Below, one piece after another: positions 27,781-35,472 of a stretch of 64,000 nucleotides of DNA. Position numbers and translations under genes: made by a program. Source of the stretch: Bradyrhizobium diazoefficiens (GTDB taxonomy: Bacteria > Pseudomonadota > Alphaproteobacteria > Rhizobiales > Xanthobacteraceae); assembly GCF_016616425.1 (NCBI RefSeq), contig NZ_CP067101.1:2728001-2792000 (forward strand). The letters are read 5' to 3'. Below the pieces are notes generated by a model. It had not been told where the DNA came from. It worked only from the letters and a program-made list of their open reading frames with translations, and did not search any database. Numbering within the stretch: the stretch's first letter is position 1; each line of letters opens with the position of its first letter.

Positions 27781-29538
27781 ATGGCATCTTCCACCGCATC
27801 AGACATCCTGGTCGAGACGCTGCTCGACTGGGGCGTCGACACCATCTTCGGTCTCCCCGGCGATGGCATCAATGGCATCATCGAGGCGCTGCGTACGCGC
27901 CAGGATCGGATCAAGTTCATCCAAGTCCGCCACGAGGAGGCCGCGGCATTCAACGCCTGCGCCTACGCCAAATGGACCGGACGGCTCGGTGTGTGCATTG
28001 CAACCTCAGGTCCCGGCGGCATTCACCTTCTCAACGGCCTTTATGACGCCAAGCTCGACGGGCAGCCGGTGCTCGCAATCACCGGCCTGCAATTTCACGA
28101 TCTCTTGCAAACCCTGACGCAGCAGGACGTAGAACTCGACAAGCTGTTCATGGACGTGTGCGTATACAACACCCGCGTGATGGGCCCGCAGCACGTTCAA
28201 AATGTCGTGGAACTGGCCTGCCGAACGGCGCTTTCGTATCGCGGCGTTGCCCACGTGACCATTCCGGTCGACATGCAATCGCAGCCTGTGAGCGCCGACA
28301 AGAGATCCCCGCGCAATGTGCCCCATCATGTTTCGGACGTGATGGCGCATTCGGCCCAGGACGCCAGCGAGGAGCAACTCGCGAGGGCCTCGGATGTCCT
28401 CAAGGCCGGCAAAAAGACAGCGATTCTCGCCGGCCGCGGGGCGCTCGAGGCGCGCAACGAGGTTCTCGCCGTGGCGGAGCGCCTGGGCGCCCCGGTGATC
28501 AAACCGCTTCTGGGTAAGGGCGTCATTCCGGATGACAGCCCGTATTCGGCCGGTGGTATCGGCCTGCTTGGCACCAAGCCGGCGCAGGAGGCGCTCGAAA
28601 ACTGCGATACCCTTCTGATTGCCGGCAGTACCTTCCCTTATATCGAGTTCTATCCGAAGCCGGGGCAGGCACGTGCGGTGCAGATCGATCTCGATCCGAA
28701 GCGGATCGGATTGCGATATCCAGTCGAAGCAGGCTTGGTGGGAGATGCCGGCAACGTTCTCCGGTCGTTGCTGCGGCGGCTCGATTATAGAGACGATCGT
28801 TCATTCCTCGAGCAGACCCAGAAGGGCATGAAGGAGTGGAACGAGTTGATGATCCAGCGGGGTACCAACGGCCAAAAGCCGATGAAGCCCGAGGTCGTTG
28901 CGCACGAGCTCAACAAGCTCCTTCACGACGACGCGATTGTTGCGACCGATTCCGGCACCATCACGACATGGATCGCGCGGCACCTCGTGATGCGCGGCAA
29001 TATGATGTTCTCCTGTTCCGGCAATCTCGCCACGATGGCCTGCGGTTTGCCTTATGCGGTCGCCGCAGCGGTGGCTCACCCTGGCAGACAGGTCGTTGCA
29101 TTCGTCGGCGACGGCGGTCTCACCATGCTGATGGGCGAGCTTGCGACTTGCGTCAAATACGGCCTCGACGTGAAGATCGTCGTTATCAAGAACAACGTGC
29201 TGGGGCAGATCAAATGGGAGCAGATGGTCTTTCTGGGAAATCCTGAATATGTCTGCGACCTGCAGCCGATCGATTTTGCTGCGGTCGCACGGGGCTTTGG
29301 CGTCCACGCCTGCAGCGTCGATGACCCCGCGCGTTGCGGCGAGGTCTTGCGCGAGGCGCTGAACATGCATGGGCCAGCCCTGATCGAGGCCGTGGTCGAT
29401 CCGCACGAACCGCCAATGCCGCCGAAGGCGACCGTCAAGCAGATCACGCATTTAGCCGAAGCTCTCGTTCGGGGCACGCCGGCGCGCGGCAAGATCGCCC
29501 TGACGATCGGCTCGGATGTGGTGCGCGAAATCGTCTGA
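27781..29538 (+). CDS. TPP-dependent enzyme, acetolactate synthase/pyruvate oxidase superfamily
   Basis: A 585-residue enzyme with the three-domain layout of the family. The N-terminal pyrimidine-binding domain has the activating Glu in VRHEEAAAFNACAYAK near residue 50. A central domain includes TAILAGRGALEA. The C-terminal TPP-binding domain has VAFVGDGGLTMLMGELATC through VIKNNVLGQ near 440-470 (the GDG...NN motif). It resembles pyruvate oxidase/dehydrogenase (PoxB-type) proteins more than the biosynthetic IlvB in its KNN-x-LGQIKWEQ stretch. No regulatory subunit gene is adjacent. The downstream FAD/Fe-S oxidoreductase suggests organic-acid oxidation, which is inference. Confidence 0.88.
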   Translation: MASSTASDILVETLLDWGVDTIFGLPGDGINGIIEALRTRQDRIKFIQVRHEEAAAFNACAYAKWTGRLGVCIATSGPGGIHLLNGLYDAKLDGQPVLAITGLQFHDLLQTLTQQDVELDKLFMDVCVYNTRVMGPQHVQNVVELACRTALSYRGVAHVTIPVDMQSQPVSADKRSPRNVPHHVSDVMAHSAQDASEEQLARASDVLKAGKKTAILAGRGALEARNEVLAVAERLGAPVIKPLLGKGVIPDDSPYSAGGIGLLGTKPAQEALENCDTLLIAGSTFPYIEFYPKPGQARAVQIDLDPKRIGLRYPVEAGLVGDAGNVLRSLLRRLDYRDDRSFLEQTQKGMKEWNELMIQRGTNGQKPMKPEVVAHELNKLLHDDAIVATDSGTITTWIARHLVMRGNMMFSCSGNLATMACGLPYAVAAAVAHPGRQVVAFVGDGGLTMLMGELATCVKYGLDVKIVVIKNNVLGQIKWEQMVFLGNPEYVCDLQPIDFAAVARGFGVHACSVDDPARCGEVLREALNMHGPALIEAVVDPHEPPMPPKATVKQITHLAEALVRGTPARGKIALTIGSDVVREIV

Positions 29539-29577
29539 TCCGAGTTATCGTTATCGCGATGGGTGAGGTTGCAAGAA

Positions 29578-29812
29578 CCGGACGTGTGACGGCGCCGCTG
29601 TCGGCGCACACCGACCAAGTCTGCATCTACCGGTCTGCTGTGCTGCGCCGCGGGTCCGCAACATCGAATGGTTCCATGATCACGTCCGCATCGAGGGTGC
29701 GGTGTTCGACGGTGCGCCGCAGCCGCGAAACGGCGTGCTTCGCCCCGATCCCGCCCAGACCGGTCACGGCCTCGCATGCAAGGAAAAAGATGCCGAGCGT
29801 CTGGCTGCCTGA
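29578..29812 (+). pseudogene. C-terminal remnant of a mandelate racemase/enolase-superfamily gene
   Basis: From about 29660 to the TGA at 29810-29812 one frame reads IEWFHDHVRIEGAVFDGAPQ and then NGVLRPDPAQTGHGLACK, a common C-terminal end in enolase-superfamily proteins. Just upstream, in a different frame, APLSAH corresponds to the expected preceding strand. No upstream barrel is present. The fragment fills the gap between the TPP enzyme and the FAD/Fe-S oxidoreductase. Confidence 0.6.
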
Positions 29813-29844
29813 GTTGTTGGGGGATGTTACGGCGAGGTACTCCC

Positions 29845-32811
29845 ATGAGTCACGTCATCGATATTGATCACCGCAGGCGGCCCGCTTCCCCTCGTGGGGT
29901 CGATAGATCCCCCAGCGGCAGGATCGCGAATGAAAGCGCAGCGCGGCCGCCGGACGAATATCAACAGCTGGGCCGCGAGCTCGCTCACGCTGTGGACGGA
30001 GAGGTGCGCTTCGACGCAGGCGGTCGGGCGCTCTACGCCACGGATGCATCGAACTACCGGCAGGTGCCGATCGGCGTCGTCATTCCGCGCTCGGTGGCAG
30101 CGATCGCCAAGACCCTCGAGCTGTGTCGCAAGTTCCAAGCGCCCATCGTGATGCGTGGAGGCGGCACCAGCCTTGCCGGGCAGGGATGCAATGTGGCCGT
30201 TCTGATCGACTGCTCGAAGTACCTCAATCGCGTGATTTCCATTGACGCCGTCTCGCGGCTTGCCGAGGTCGAGCCGGGATGCATTCTCGATGATCTGCGC
30301 TCCAACGCAGAGCGGCATCGACTGACCTTTGGGCCCGATCCGGCGACGCACGATCACAACACGCTCGGTGGCATGATTGGCAACAACTCATGTGGCGTGC
30401 ATTCGGTGCTGGCGGGCCGAACCTCCGATAACGTCGAAGCGCTCGATGTCCTGACGTATGATGGCGTTCGCCTCGAACTCGGGCCGACCGGGGACCATGA
30501 ACTTCGGCAGCACCTGGCCGCCGGTGGAAGGCGGGCCCAGATCTTCCGACAGCTCGATGATTTTCGCCACCGCTACCGCGATCTCATCCTGGCGAAGTAT
30601 CCGAAAATTCCCCGCCGGGTGTCCGGCTATGAGAACCTGGATTATCTGCTGCCGGAACGCGGCTTCAACGTGGCACGCGCGCTGGTCGGAACGGAAGGCA
30701 CGTGTGCAGTCGTCTTGCGCGCGACCCTCAATTTAATACCAAGTCCCAGGCACCGCGTGCTGGTCATCATCGGATTCGAAGACATCTATACGGCCGCTGA
30801 TGCCGTCCCCGAGGCGCTCGCATTCGAGCCGATCGGGCTCGAAGGCATTGACGAGTTGCTGGTCGAGTTCATTCTGAAGAAGCATCTCCATCCCGACGAC
30901 GTGAAGATGCTGCCCGCGGGCAAGGGGTGGCTGGTGGCGGAATTCGGCGGCGAAAGGCCGGAAGATGCCACGGATAAAGCCAATCCGCTCGCCGAGCACT
31001 TCAAGCGCCGTGGGTGCGACGCCAGGCTTCTCGGCAAGCCGGAGCAGCAAAAAAAAATCTGGGAAGTTCGCGAGGCGGCACTCGCGGCCACCGCGCACGT
31101 GCCGGAATGGCCCGAGACCTATCCGGGATGGGAAGACAGCGCCGTCCCTCGCGAGGATCTGGGGCGCTATCTGCGCGAGCTGAAGGCGCTCTATCGCAAG
31201 CACGGCTATGATGCATCCGTCTACGGCCATTTTGGCGATGGTCTCGTGCATTGCCGCGTGCCGTTCGATCTTCGCACCGAAGACGGCTTGACGAATTGGC
31301 AGCATTTCCTGGACGAGGCCGCCGATCTCGTGGTCCGCTATGGCGGATCGCTGTCGGGCGAACACGGTGACGGCCAGGCTCGCGCTTCGCTCATCGAGAA
31401 GATGTATGGGCCGGAGCTCATGCAGGCGTTCCGCGAGTTCAAAGCGATCTGGGATCCGGATGGCAGGATGAATCCCGGCAAAGCCGTCGATCCGTTTCCA
31501 CCGGTCTCGAACCTGCGGATTGGTCCGAGCTACCAGCCGCCGGATGTGTCGACCTATTTCGCGTACGAGGAGGACGCCCACAGTTTTGCCAAAGCGACGC
31601 GCCGCTGTGTCGGCGTCGGCGCCTGTCGCCGGCGCGACAGCAACAAGAGTGTCATGTGCCCAAGCTACATGGCCACCAACGAGGAGAAGCATTCGACTCG
31701 CGGGCGCGCGCGCCTCCTGTTCGAGATGCTTCACGGAGGGCCGATCGATGATCTCTGGCGAAGCGCGGAGGTGGAGGAAGCGCTTGATCTCTGTCTGGGC
31801 TGCAAGGGCTGCAAGCACGATTGCCCCGTCCAGGTCGACATGGCGACGTACAAGGCGGAATTCCGCGCGCACCATTACAAGGGGCGCTTGCGGCCGCGTG
31901 CCGCCTATTCGATGGGCCTTATTCACGAATGGTCGCGTCTTGCCAGTCATGCCCCCTGGCTCGTCAATGCCGCCCTTCAAGCGCCGGGATTGTCGGCCGC
32001 TGCCAAATGGCTCGGTGGCATCGCGCCGGAGCGAAGGATACCGAGCTATCCAAGTCAGTCGTTCGTGCAATGGTTCCGGCGGCGCGATCGGCGCGTCGAC
32101 GGCAAACAGGTCATGCTGTGGCCGGACACATTCAACAATTACTTCCGGCCGCAAACGGCGATTGCCGCCACGCATGTCCTTGAGAAGCTCGGCTATTCGG
32201 TGCTGATCCCCGATCGGCCCGTTTGCTGCGGGCGCCCGCTGTATGACTGGGGTATGCTCGATCGCGCGAAGGCGCTGTGGCAGAACGCATTCGATGCGCT
32301 TGCGATGCCACTCAAGACCGGCATTCCCATCGTGGGCCTCGAGCCTGCCTGCGTCGCCGCCTTTCGTGACGAGCTGCCCGGCCTGTTTCCCGGCAACGAG
32401 CATGCGCAGCGTCTGGCGCATCAGGCCCGGTTTTTCACCGAGTTTATCGATCAGGAGACGAAGCTTGAAGAGCTCGGACGATCGCTGGGTCCGGCGCTGG
32501 TTCAGTTTCACTGTCATCATCACGCCGTGCTCAAAGTAGAGAGCGAGCAGCGTGTGCTCGACGGTCTTGGCCTCGACTACGAAGTAATGAAGTCGGGTTG
32601 CTGCGGAATGGCCGGAGCGTTCGGCTTCGAGAAAGAAAAGTACGAGGTCTCAATGGCCGCGGCGGAGCGCGTCCTGTTCCCGACGATACGCGAGGCGAAA
32701 AGCGAAACGATCCTCTTGGCCAACGGCTTTAGTTGCCGCGAACAGATCGAGCAGGGCACCGGTCGCCGGACGAAGCACGTTGCAGAGCTGATGGCAGAGG
32801 TGATGGGCTAA
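29845..32811 (+). CDS. Fused FAD-linked oxidase / Fe-S oxidoreductase (glycolate/D-lactate dehydrogenase type)
   Basis: A 988-residue protein. The N-terminal FAD_binding_4 domain shows PIVMRGGGTSLAGQGCNVAV and TLGGMIGNNSCGVHS. An FAD-oxidase C-terminal domain includes YGHFGDGLVHCRVPFD and GEHGDGQARA. The Fe-S part has Cys clusters around residue 587 (RRCVGVGACRR ... MCPSY) and 650 (CLGCKGCKHDCP). Two CCG repeats lie near 793 (CCGRPLYDWG) and 918 (SGCCGMAGAFGFE). This joins GlcD-like and GlcF-like functions in one chain, as in D-lactate or D-2-hydroxyglutarate dehydrogenases, feeding electrons to the respiratory chain. GAGG precedes the ATG. Substrate unknown. Confidence 0.9.
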   Translation: MSHVIDIDHRRRPASPRGVDRSPSGRIANESAARPPDEYQQLGRELAHAVDGEVRFDAGGRALYATDASNYRQVPIGVVIPRSVAAIAKTLELCRKFQAPIVMRGGGTSLAGQGCNVAVLIDCSKYLNRVISIDAVSRLAEVEPGCILDDLRSNAERHRLTFGPDPATHDHNTLGGMIGNNSCGVHSVLAGRTSDNVEALDVLTYDGVRLELGPTGDHELRQHLAAGGRRAQIFRQLDDFRHRYRDLILAKYPKIPRRVSGYENLDYLLPERGFNVARALVGTEGTCAVVLRATLNLIPSPRHRVLVIIGFEDIYTAADAVPEALAFEPIGLEGIDELLVEFILKKHLHPDDVKMLPAGKGWLVAEFGGERPEDATDKANPLAEHFKRRGCDARLLGKPEQQKKIWEVREAALAATAHVPEWPETYPGWEDSAVPREDLGRYLRELKALYRKHGYDASVYGHFGDGLVHCRVPFDLRTEDGLTNWQHFLDEAADLVVRYGGSLSGEHGDGQARASLIEKMYGPELMQAFREFKAIWDPDGRMNPGKAVDPFPPVSNLRIGPSYQPPDVSTYFAYEEDAHSFAKATRRCVGVGACRRRDSNKSVMCPSYMATNEEKHSTRGRARLLFEMLHGGPIDDLWRSAEVEEALDLCLGCKGCKHDCPVQVDMATYKAEFRAHHYKGRLRPRAAYSMGLIHEWSRLASHAPWLVNAALQAPGLSAAAKWLGGIAPERRIPSYPSQSFVQWFRRRDRRVDGKQVMLWPDTFNNYFRPQTAIAATHVLEKLGYSVLIPDRPVCCGRPLYDWGMLDRAKALWQNAFDALAMPLKTGIPIVGLEPACVAAFRDELPGLFPGNEHAQRLAHQARFFTEFIDQETKLEELGRSLGPALVQFHCHHHAVLKVESEQRVLDGLGLDYEVMKSGCCGMAGAFGFEKEKYEVSMAAAERVLFPTIREAKSETILLANGFSCREQIEQGTGRRTKHVAELMAEVMG

Positions 32812-32898
32812 GAATCTTTCCAGGTGCGACGCCGGCCGGCGCTCCGCTTCCCCGGAAATTGCCGACGAAACCGACCCCGGCACAGAGCCTTGGCGGTC

Positions 32899-33216
32899 TT
32901 ATCGCGGCGTAGCGGCGGCCCAAGGCCGCCGCAACCGCATCGGCACGCCGCCGCGAGGCGGCGGGTCGTCGTCGTCGAGTTCGCGCAACGCGGCGAGGAT
33001 GTCTGCAAGCCGGATCGGGTGATCCATGCCCGGAATCTCGCGCAGCGCCGGGTGGGATTCGACGGCGTACATGTCCGAGGCCCACGACGATAATATGATC
33101 CGCTTCTCCGCTGTCGAGAGCTTGCCGTCGTCGAGGACGGCATTCGGCGACGCATAATGCGCGGCGGGATGAAACAGCGGGCCCCAATCGCCCGTGGTCG
33201 CGTTGGCATTGGTCAT
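32899..33216 (-). CDS. Conserved small protein, 105 aa, unknown function
   Basis: It starts at 33216 behind a GGGAG ribosome site. The product reads GDWGPLFHPAAHYASPNAVL, then LSTAEKRIILSSWASDMYAV and HPIRLADILAALRELDDDD, ending in a basic Arg/Pro-rich tail. It looks like a helical cytoplasmic protein, and I recognise no domain. It lies 109 bp downstream of hsp20 on the same strand and could be part of its transcript, suggesting a stress role (inference). Confidence 0.7.
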   Translation of the reverse strand: MTNANATTGDWGPLFHPAAHYASPNAVLDDGKLSTAEKRIILSSWASDMYAVESHPALREIPGMDHPIRLADILAALRELDDDDPPPRGGVPMRLRRPWAAATPR

Positions 33217-33325
33217 CTTTCGTCTCCCTCTACACTCCTTTCGAAGGGATGGTTTTTGATCGGCGGACGCCGAGGAGGTCGCCATCCGCCGTCGTCGTTG
33301 CAAGTCGGTTGAACGCGTCCCGCGA

Positions 33326-33781
33326 TCAGGCCGCCTTCTTCTGCTCGATCTGCGGTGACGCAGCCCCCGCGATCTGGATCCGGCGCGGCTTCATGGCTTC
33401 CGGAATCTCGCGCAGGAGGTCGATGATCAGAAGGCCGTCCTGGAAAGCTGCCTGCTTCACCTGGACGTAGTCTGCGAGATTGAACACGCGGCGGAACGGG
33501 CGTGCCGCGATACCCTGATAGAGATATTCGCGCGTGGCGCCGTCGGGTTTCCGGCCCTCGATGGTGAGCGCGTTCTGTTCGGCGGTCACGGTGATGTCGT
33601 TGACGCCGAAGCCTGCCACGGCCAGCGTGATCCGGTACTGGTCTTCACCGGAGCGCTCGATGTTGTAGGGCGGATAGTTGTCCTCGCCCGCCTGGCGCAG
33701 CGTGCTGTCGACGAGGTCGGCCAGATGATCGAAGCCGATGGTGGAGCGCCACAGCGGCGCGAAGTCGAAGGTGGTCCTCAT
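33326..33781 (-). CDS. Small heat shock protein, Hsp20/IbpA family
   Basis: A 151-residue class A-type rhizobial sHsp. The N-terminus MRTTFDFAPLWRSTIGFDHLA and YPPYNIERSGEDQYRITLAVAGF lead into the alpha-crystallin domain. It ends with a conserved DGLLIIDLLREIPEAMKPRRI segment containing an I-x-I-like RRIQI. These proteins hold unfolding proteins for ClpB/DnaK. GGAGGA lies 6 nt before the ATG and is masked by the thermometer described separately. The long in-frame upstream extension is rejected because of this leader. Confidence 0.95.
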   Translation of the reverse strand: MRTTFDFAPLWRSTIGFDHLADLVDSTLRQAGEDNYPPYNIERSGEDQYRITLAVAGFGVNDITVTAEQNALTIEGRKPDGATREYLYQGIAARPFRRVFNLADYVQVKQAAFQDGLLIIDLLREIPEAMKPRRIQIAGAASPQIEQKKAA

Positions 33782-33876
33782 ACCAAGTCCTCCAAAGAGC
33801 AAGATGGATACGAAGGAGCGCAAGACAGGGAATCGGAAGCGGATCCGAAGACCCGGCCCGGCGCCCGCGCCGGACC
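33782..33876 (-). ncRNA. ROSE-type RNA thermometer in the hsp20 5' leader
   Basis: Directly before the hsp20 ATG the minus strand reads CTTGCTCTTTGGAGGA (33803-33788), the conserved 3' ROSE stem in which TTGCT pairs imperfectly with the GGAGGA ribosome site. Further 5' is a strong hairpin, GGTCCGGCG / CGCCGGGCC (33876-33855), and other short stems lie between. ROSE elements in Bradyrhizobium melt at heat-shock temperature and free the ribosome site. The 3' stem is seen directly; exact 5' boundary is estimated. Confidence 0.85.
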
Positions 33877-33918
33877 CGATCGGGCATCCGGCACACCGCT
33901 CTCGCGGCGAAAAACGAG

Positions 33919-33946
33919 TTAGAGCGGCGCGATGATCTTGCAAGAG
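33919..33946 (-). promoter_or_regulatory. Possible heat-shock promoter of hsp20
   Basis: On the minus strand CTTGCAAG (33946-33939) and CTCTAACT (33926-33919) form a weak sigma-32-like pair. A start near 33910 would give a leader of about 130 nt, enough to hold a ROSE element. Assignment is tentative. Confidence 0.35.
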
Positions 33947-34006
33947 GGGGACGAAAATTTTTTTCGGGGGCCGCCGGCGGCATCGGAGAAGCGGCGAAGG
34001 AGTGTC

Positions 34007-34034
34007 TTGACAGGGCAACGAGCCGGAATATTTT
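34007..34034 (+). promoter_or_regulatory. Sigma-70 promoter of the small-protein pair
   Basis: A perfect TTGACA (34007-34012) and TATTTT (34029-34034) are separated by 16 bp. The start would fall near 34041, leaving a leader of about 65 nt to the first gene, which has AGGAG at 34095-34099. It is back-to-back with the hsp20 promoter region. Confidence 0.6.
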
Positions 34035-34107
34035 TTGCGTCGGAAGATGCTTCTTCCGTCACCGCAAACTCGAGAAGGACCGTGAAAGACCGTCAGGAGT
34101 GACGACG

Positions 34108-34332
34108 ATGCTCAATCAGGATTTTGCCCGCATTCGCGTGCACCGCAACAATCTCTCTCGTTATCGACGCCTGCTGAAAACCAGGCTGTCGGACATTGAG
34201 CGCCAATTTGTCGAACGACGCCTGGCCGAGGAGCAGACCGCGCTCGAGGCTCTTACCAGCGATACCTTCCCGGCCGCATTCAGCCTTCCGAACACGCCAT
34301 CGGTTTCTACTGCCGCGGGAGCGGAACGATGA
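34108..34332 (+). CDS. Small helical protein, first of a paralogous pair, 74 aa
   Basis: The ATG at 34108 is preceded by AGGAG at 8 nt spacing. The core VHRNNLSRYRRLLKTRLSDI followed by ERQFVERRLAEEQTALEAL is a charged helical hairpin without membrane segments. The next gene encodes a related helix pair, and the two genes overlap by 4 bp (ATGA), so they are co-translated. No domain was recognised. The position beside hsp20 suggests stress association, which is inference. Confidence 0.72.
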   Translation: MLNQDFARIRVHRNNLSRYRRLLKTRLSDIERQFVERRLAEEQTALEALTSDTFPAAFSLPNTPSVSTAAGAER

Positions 34333-34508
34333 CTGACGTGCGCAACCTCCTCATCAGCGGCAGTGAAAAGGTGATCGGGCATTATCGCATGTTGCTGGCC
34401 AACGCCAGGAGCGAGAGCGAACGCGAACTCTATCGCGCCCGGATCGCGCGCGAGCAGCGCCTGCTCGGCACCTTGCAGGGCGGCTTCCCGGATCGGTCTG
34501 CGGCGTGA
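34329..34508 (+). CDS. Small helical protein, second of the pair, 59 aa
   Basis: The product contains GSEKVIGHYRMLLANARSES, then ERELYRARIAREQRLLGTL. Aligned with its upstream neighbour, YRxLL, the SExE/SDIE stretch, the ER and the x-EQxxL endings coincide, so the genes are probably an ancient tandem duplication. The start overlaps the preceding stop. It ends in a TGA at 34506-34508. Confidence 0.72.
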   Translation: MTDVRNLLISGSEKVIGHYRMLLANARSESERELYRARIAREQRLLGTLQGGFPDRSAA

Positions 34509-34532
34509 ACGGGCATCGGTGCCTTGAAGCGT

Positions 34533-35126
34533 TCAGGAAGACGCGGGATGCTCCGGGCCCCCGAGCGCTCTCCGGCGCGCGGGCGTCGACCGGACGCAGC
34601 TCGCTCTAGCCCTCGTACCGGTCCGGCTCCATCGCCCAGAACGACTGATCGTGGCCATACGCATAATTCCGGTTATTGAGCGCCGGATTGCGATTGACCA
34701 TCGGCCGCATGAACATCGGATGGGGCGCTGAGCGCACCTCGTGCTCGACCGTGAACAGCGGCTTGCCGCTGTCTCGCGCGGGGACAGCGCAGCAAGGGCG
34801 TTCGCAAGGGCGGTTTTCTCTCGTTCACGATCGCTCGCCTCCAGCAACAGGGTCTCAGGGTCGGGAGAGGTATCCACGAGGCGATCCTGCCATTCATCAC
34901 CTTCAGTATCGACGCTGAGCGGAACGTTGAGGGAGATGTCGCCGCGCCGCCTGGCATCCATCTCGATCACGTCGCATTCCCTCACATCCAGACTGCCGGC
35001 GATCTGTCTGAGCTGATCGGCGCGCAGATCGCCGTCCTCCGACACGCCGAAATGACATTGTTGGCTGCTCCTCCTTGCGGCGGACCGTACCTTGAATCGC
35101 AAGGTCTTCGTTCTACTTTGCTCCAT
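34533..35126 (-). pseudogene. Truncated rpoH (sigma-32) remnant fused to unrelated sequence
   Basis: Residues ~25-118 of this frame match the middle of RpoH. SEDGDLRADQLRQIAGSLDV, then RECDVIEMDARRRGDISLNV and GDEWQDRLVDTSPDPETLL, end at ALANALAALSPRE. Sigma region 2 is absent upstream and the region 4 helix-turn-helix that should follow PRERR is absent downstream. The ORF instead runs on in Arg/Ser-rich shadow sequence. In another frame of the same strand, DSGKPLFTVEHEVRSAPHP followed by MFMRPMVNRN and ending TAG at 34606-34608 looks protein-like and may be the end of an unrelated gene. No functional sigma factor can be made. Confidence 0.8.
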
Positions 35127-35194
35127 GCACGCCGCGGCTTGCGTACACCGAGCGAGCGGCCTGGGTACCGGACAGCCTGTGCTTGGTTCGTCGG

Positions 35195-35428
35195 ATGGAT
35201 AACTATCGTGATCTCGTCAGCGCGGCTCTCGCGCTGCTGTGCGCCGGCGCGATGTTGGTGGCCAGCCACCTCTTGATCGAATGGCGCGCAAGGCAGTCCG
35301 ATCTCGGGATGGAAGTTGAGCCGCCCAAGAGCGAAGACCGGCCTTTGCCGGCGATCTCGAACGGTTCGCCATCAAACGGGAAGATGATCGAACTTCCAGC
35401 GGAACTGAGGCGGAAGCGGCCGGTGTGA
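35195..35428 (+). CDS. Small membrane-anchored protein, 77 aa
   Basis: The protein begins MDNYRDLVSAALALLCAGAM, then LVASHLLIEW, one transmembrane helix, followed by a hydrophilic tail with EVEPPKSEDRPLPAIS and MIELPAELRRKRPV. No domain was recognised. It is convergent with ftsH, 44 bp apart. The start is chosen because it puts the helix right at the N-terminus; the ribosome site is weak. Confidence 0.55.
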   Translation: MDNYRDLVSAALALLCAGAMLVASHLLIEWRARQSDLGMEVEPPKSEDRPLPAISNGSPSNGKMIELPAELRRKRPV

Positions 35429-35472
35429 CCCCTCTGTCACGCCATCGAATGCCGGCGCGTTGATTGCCAAGC

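Noticed and set aside
34603..34770. Protein-like tail in a second minus-strand frame behind the rpoH remnant
   Set aside because: It looks like a real C-terminus but has no start or domain within the window, so it is mentioned only under the rpoH remnant and not called as a gene.
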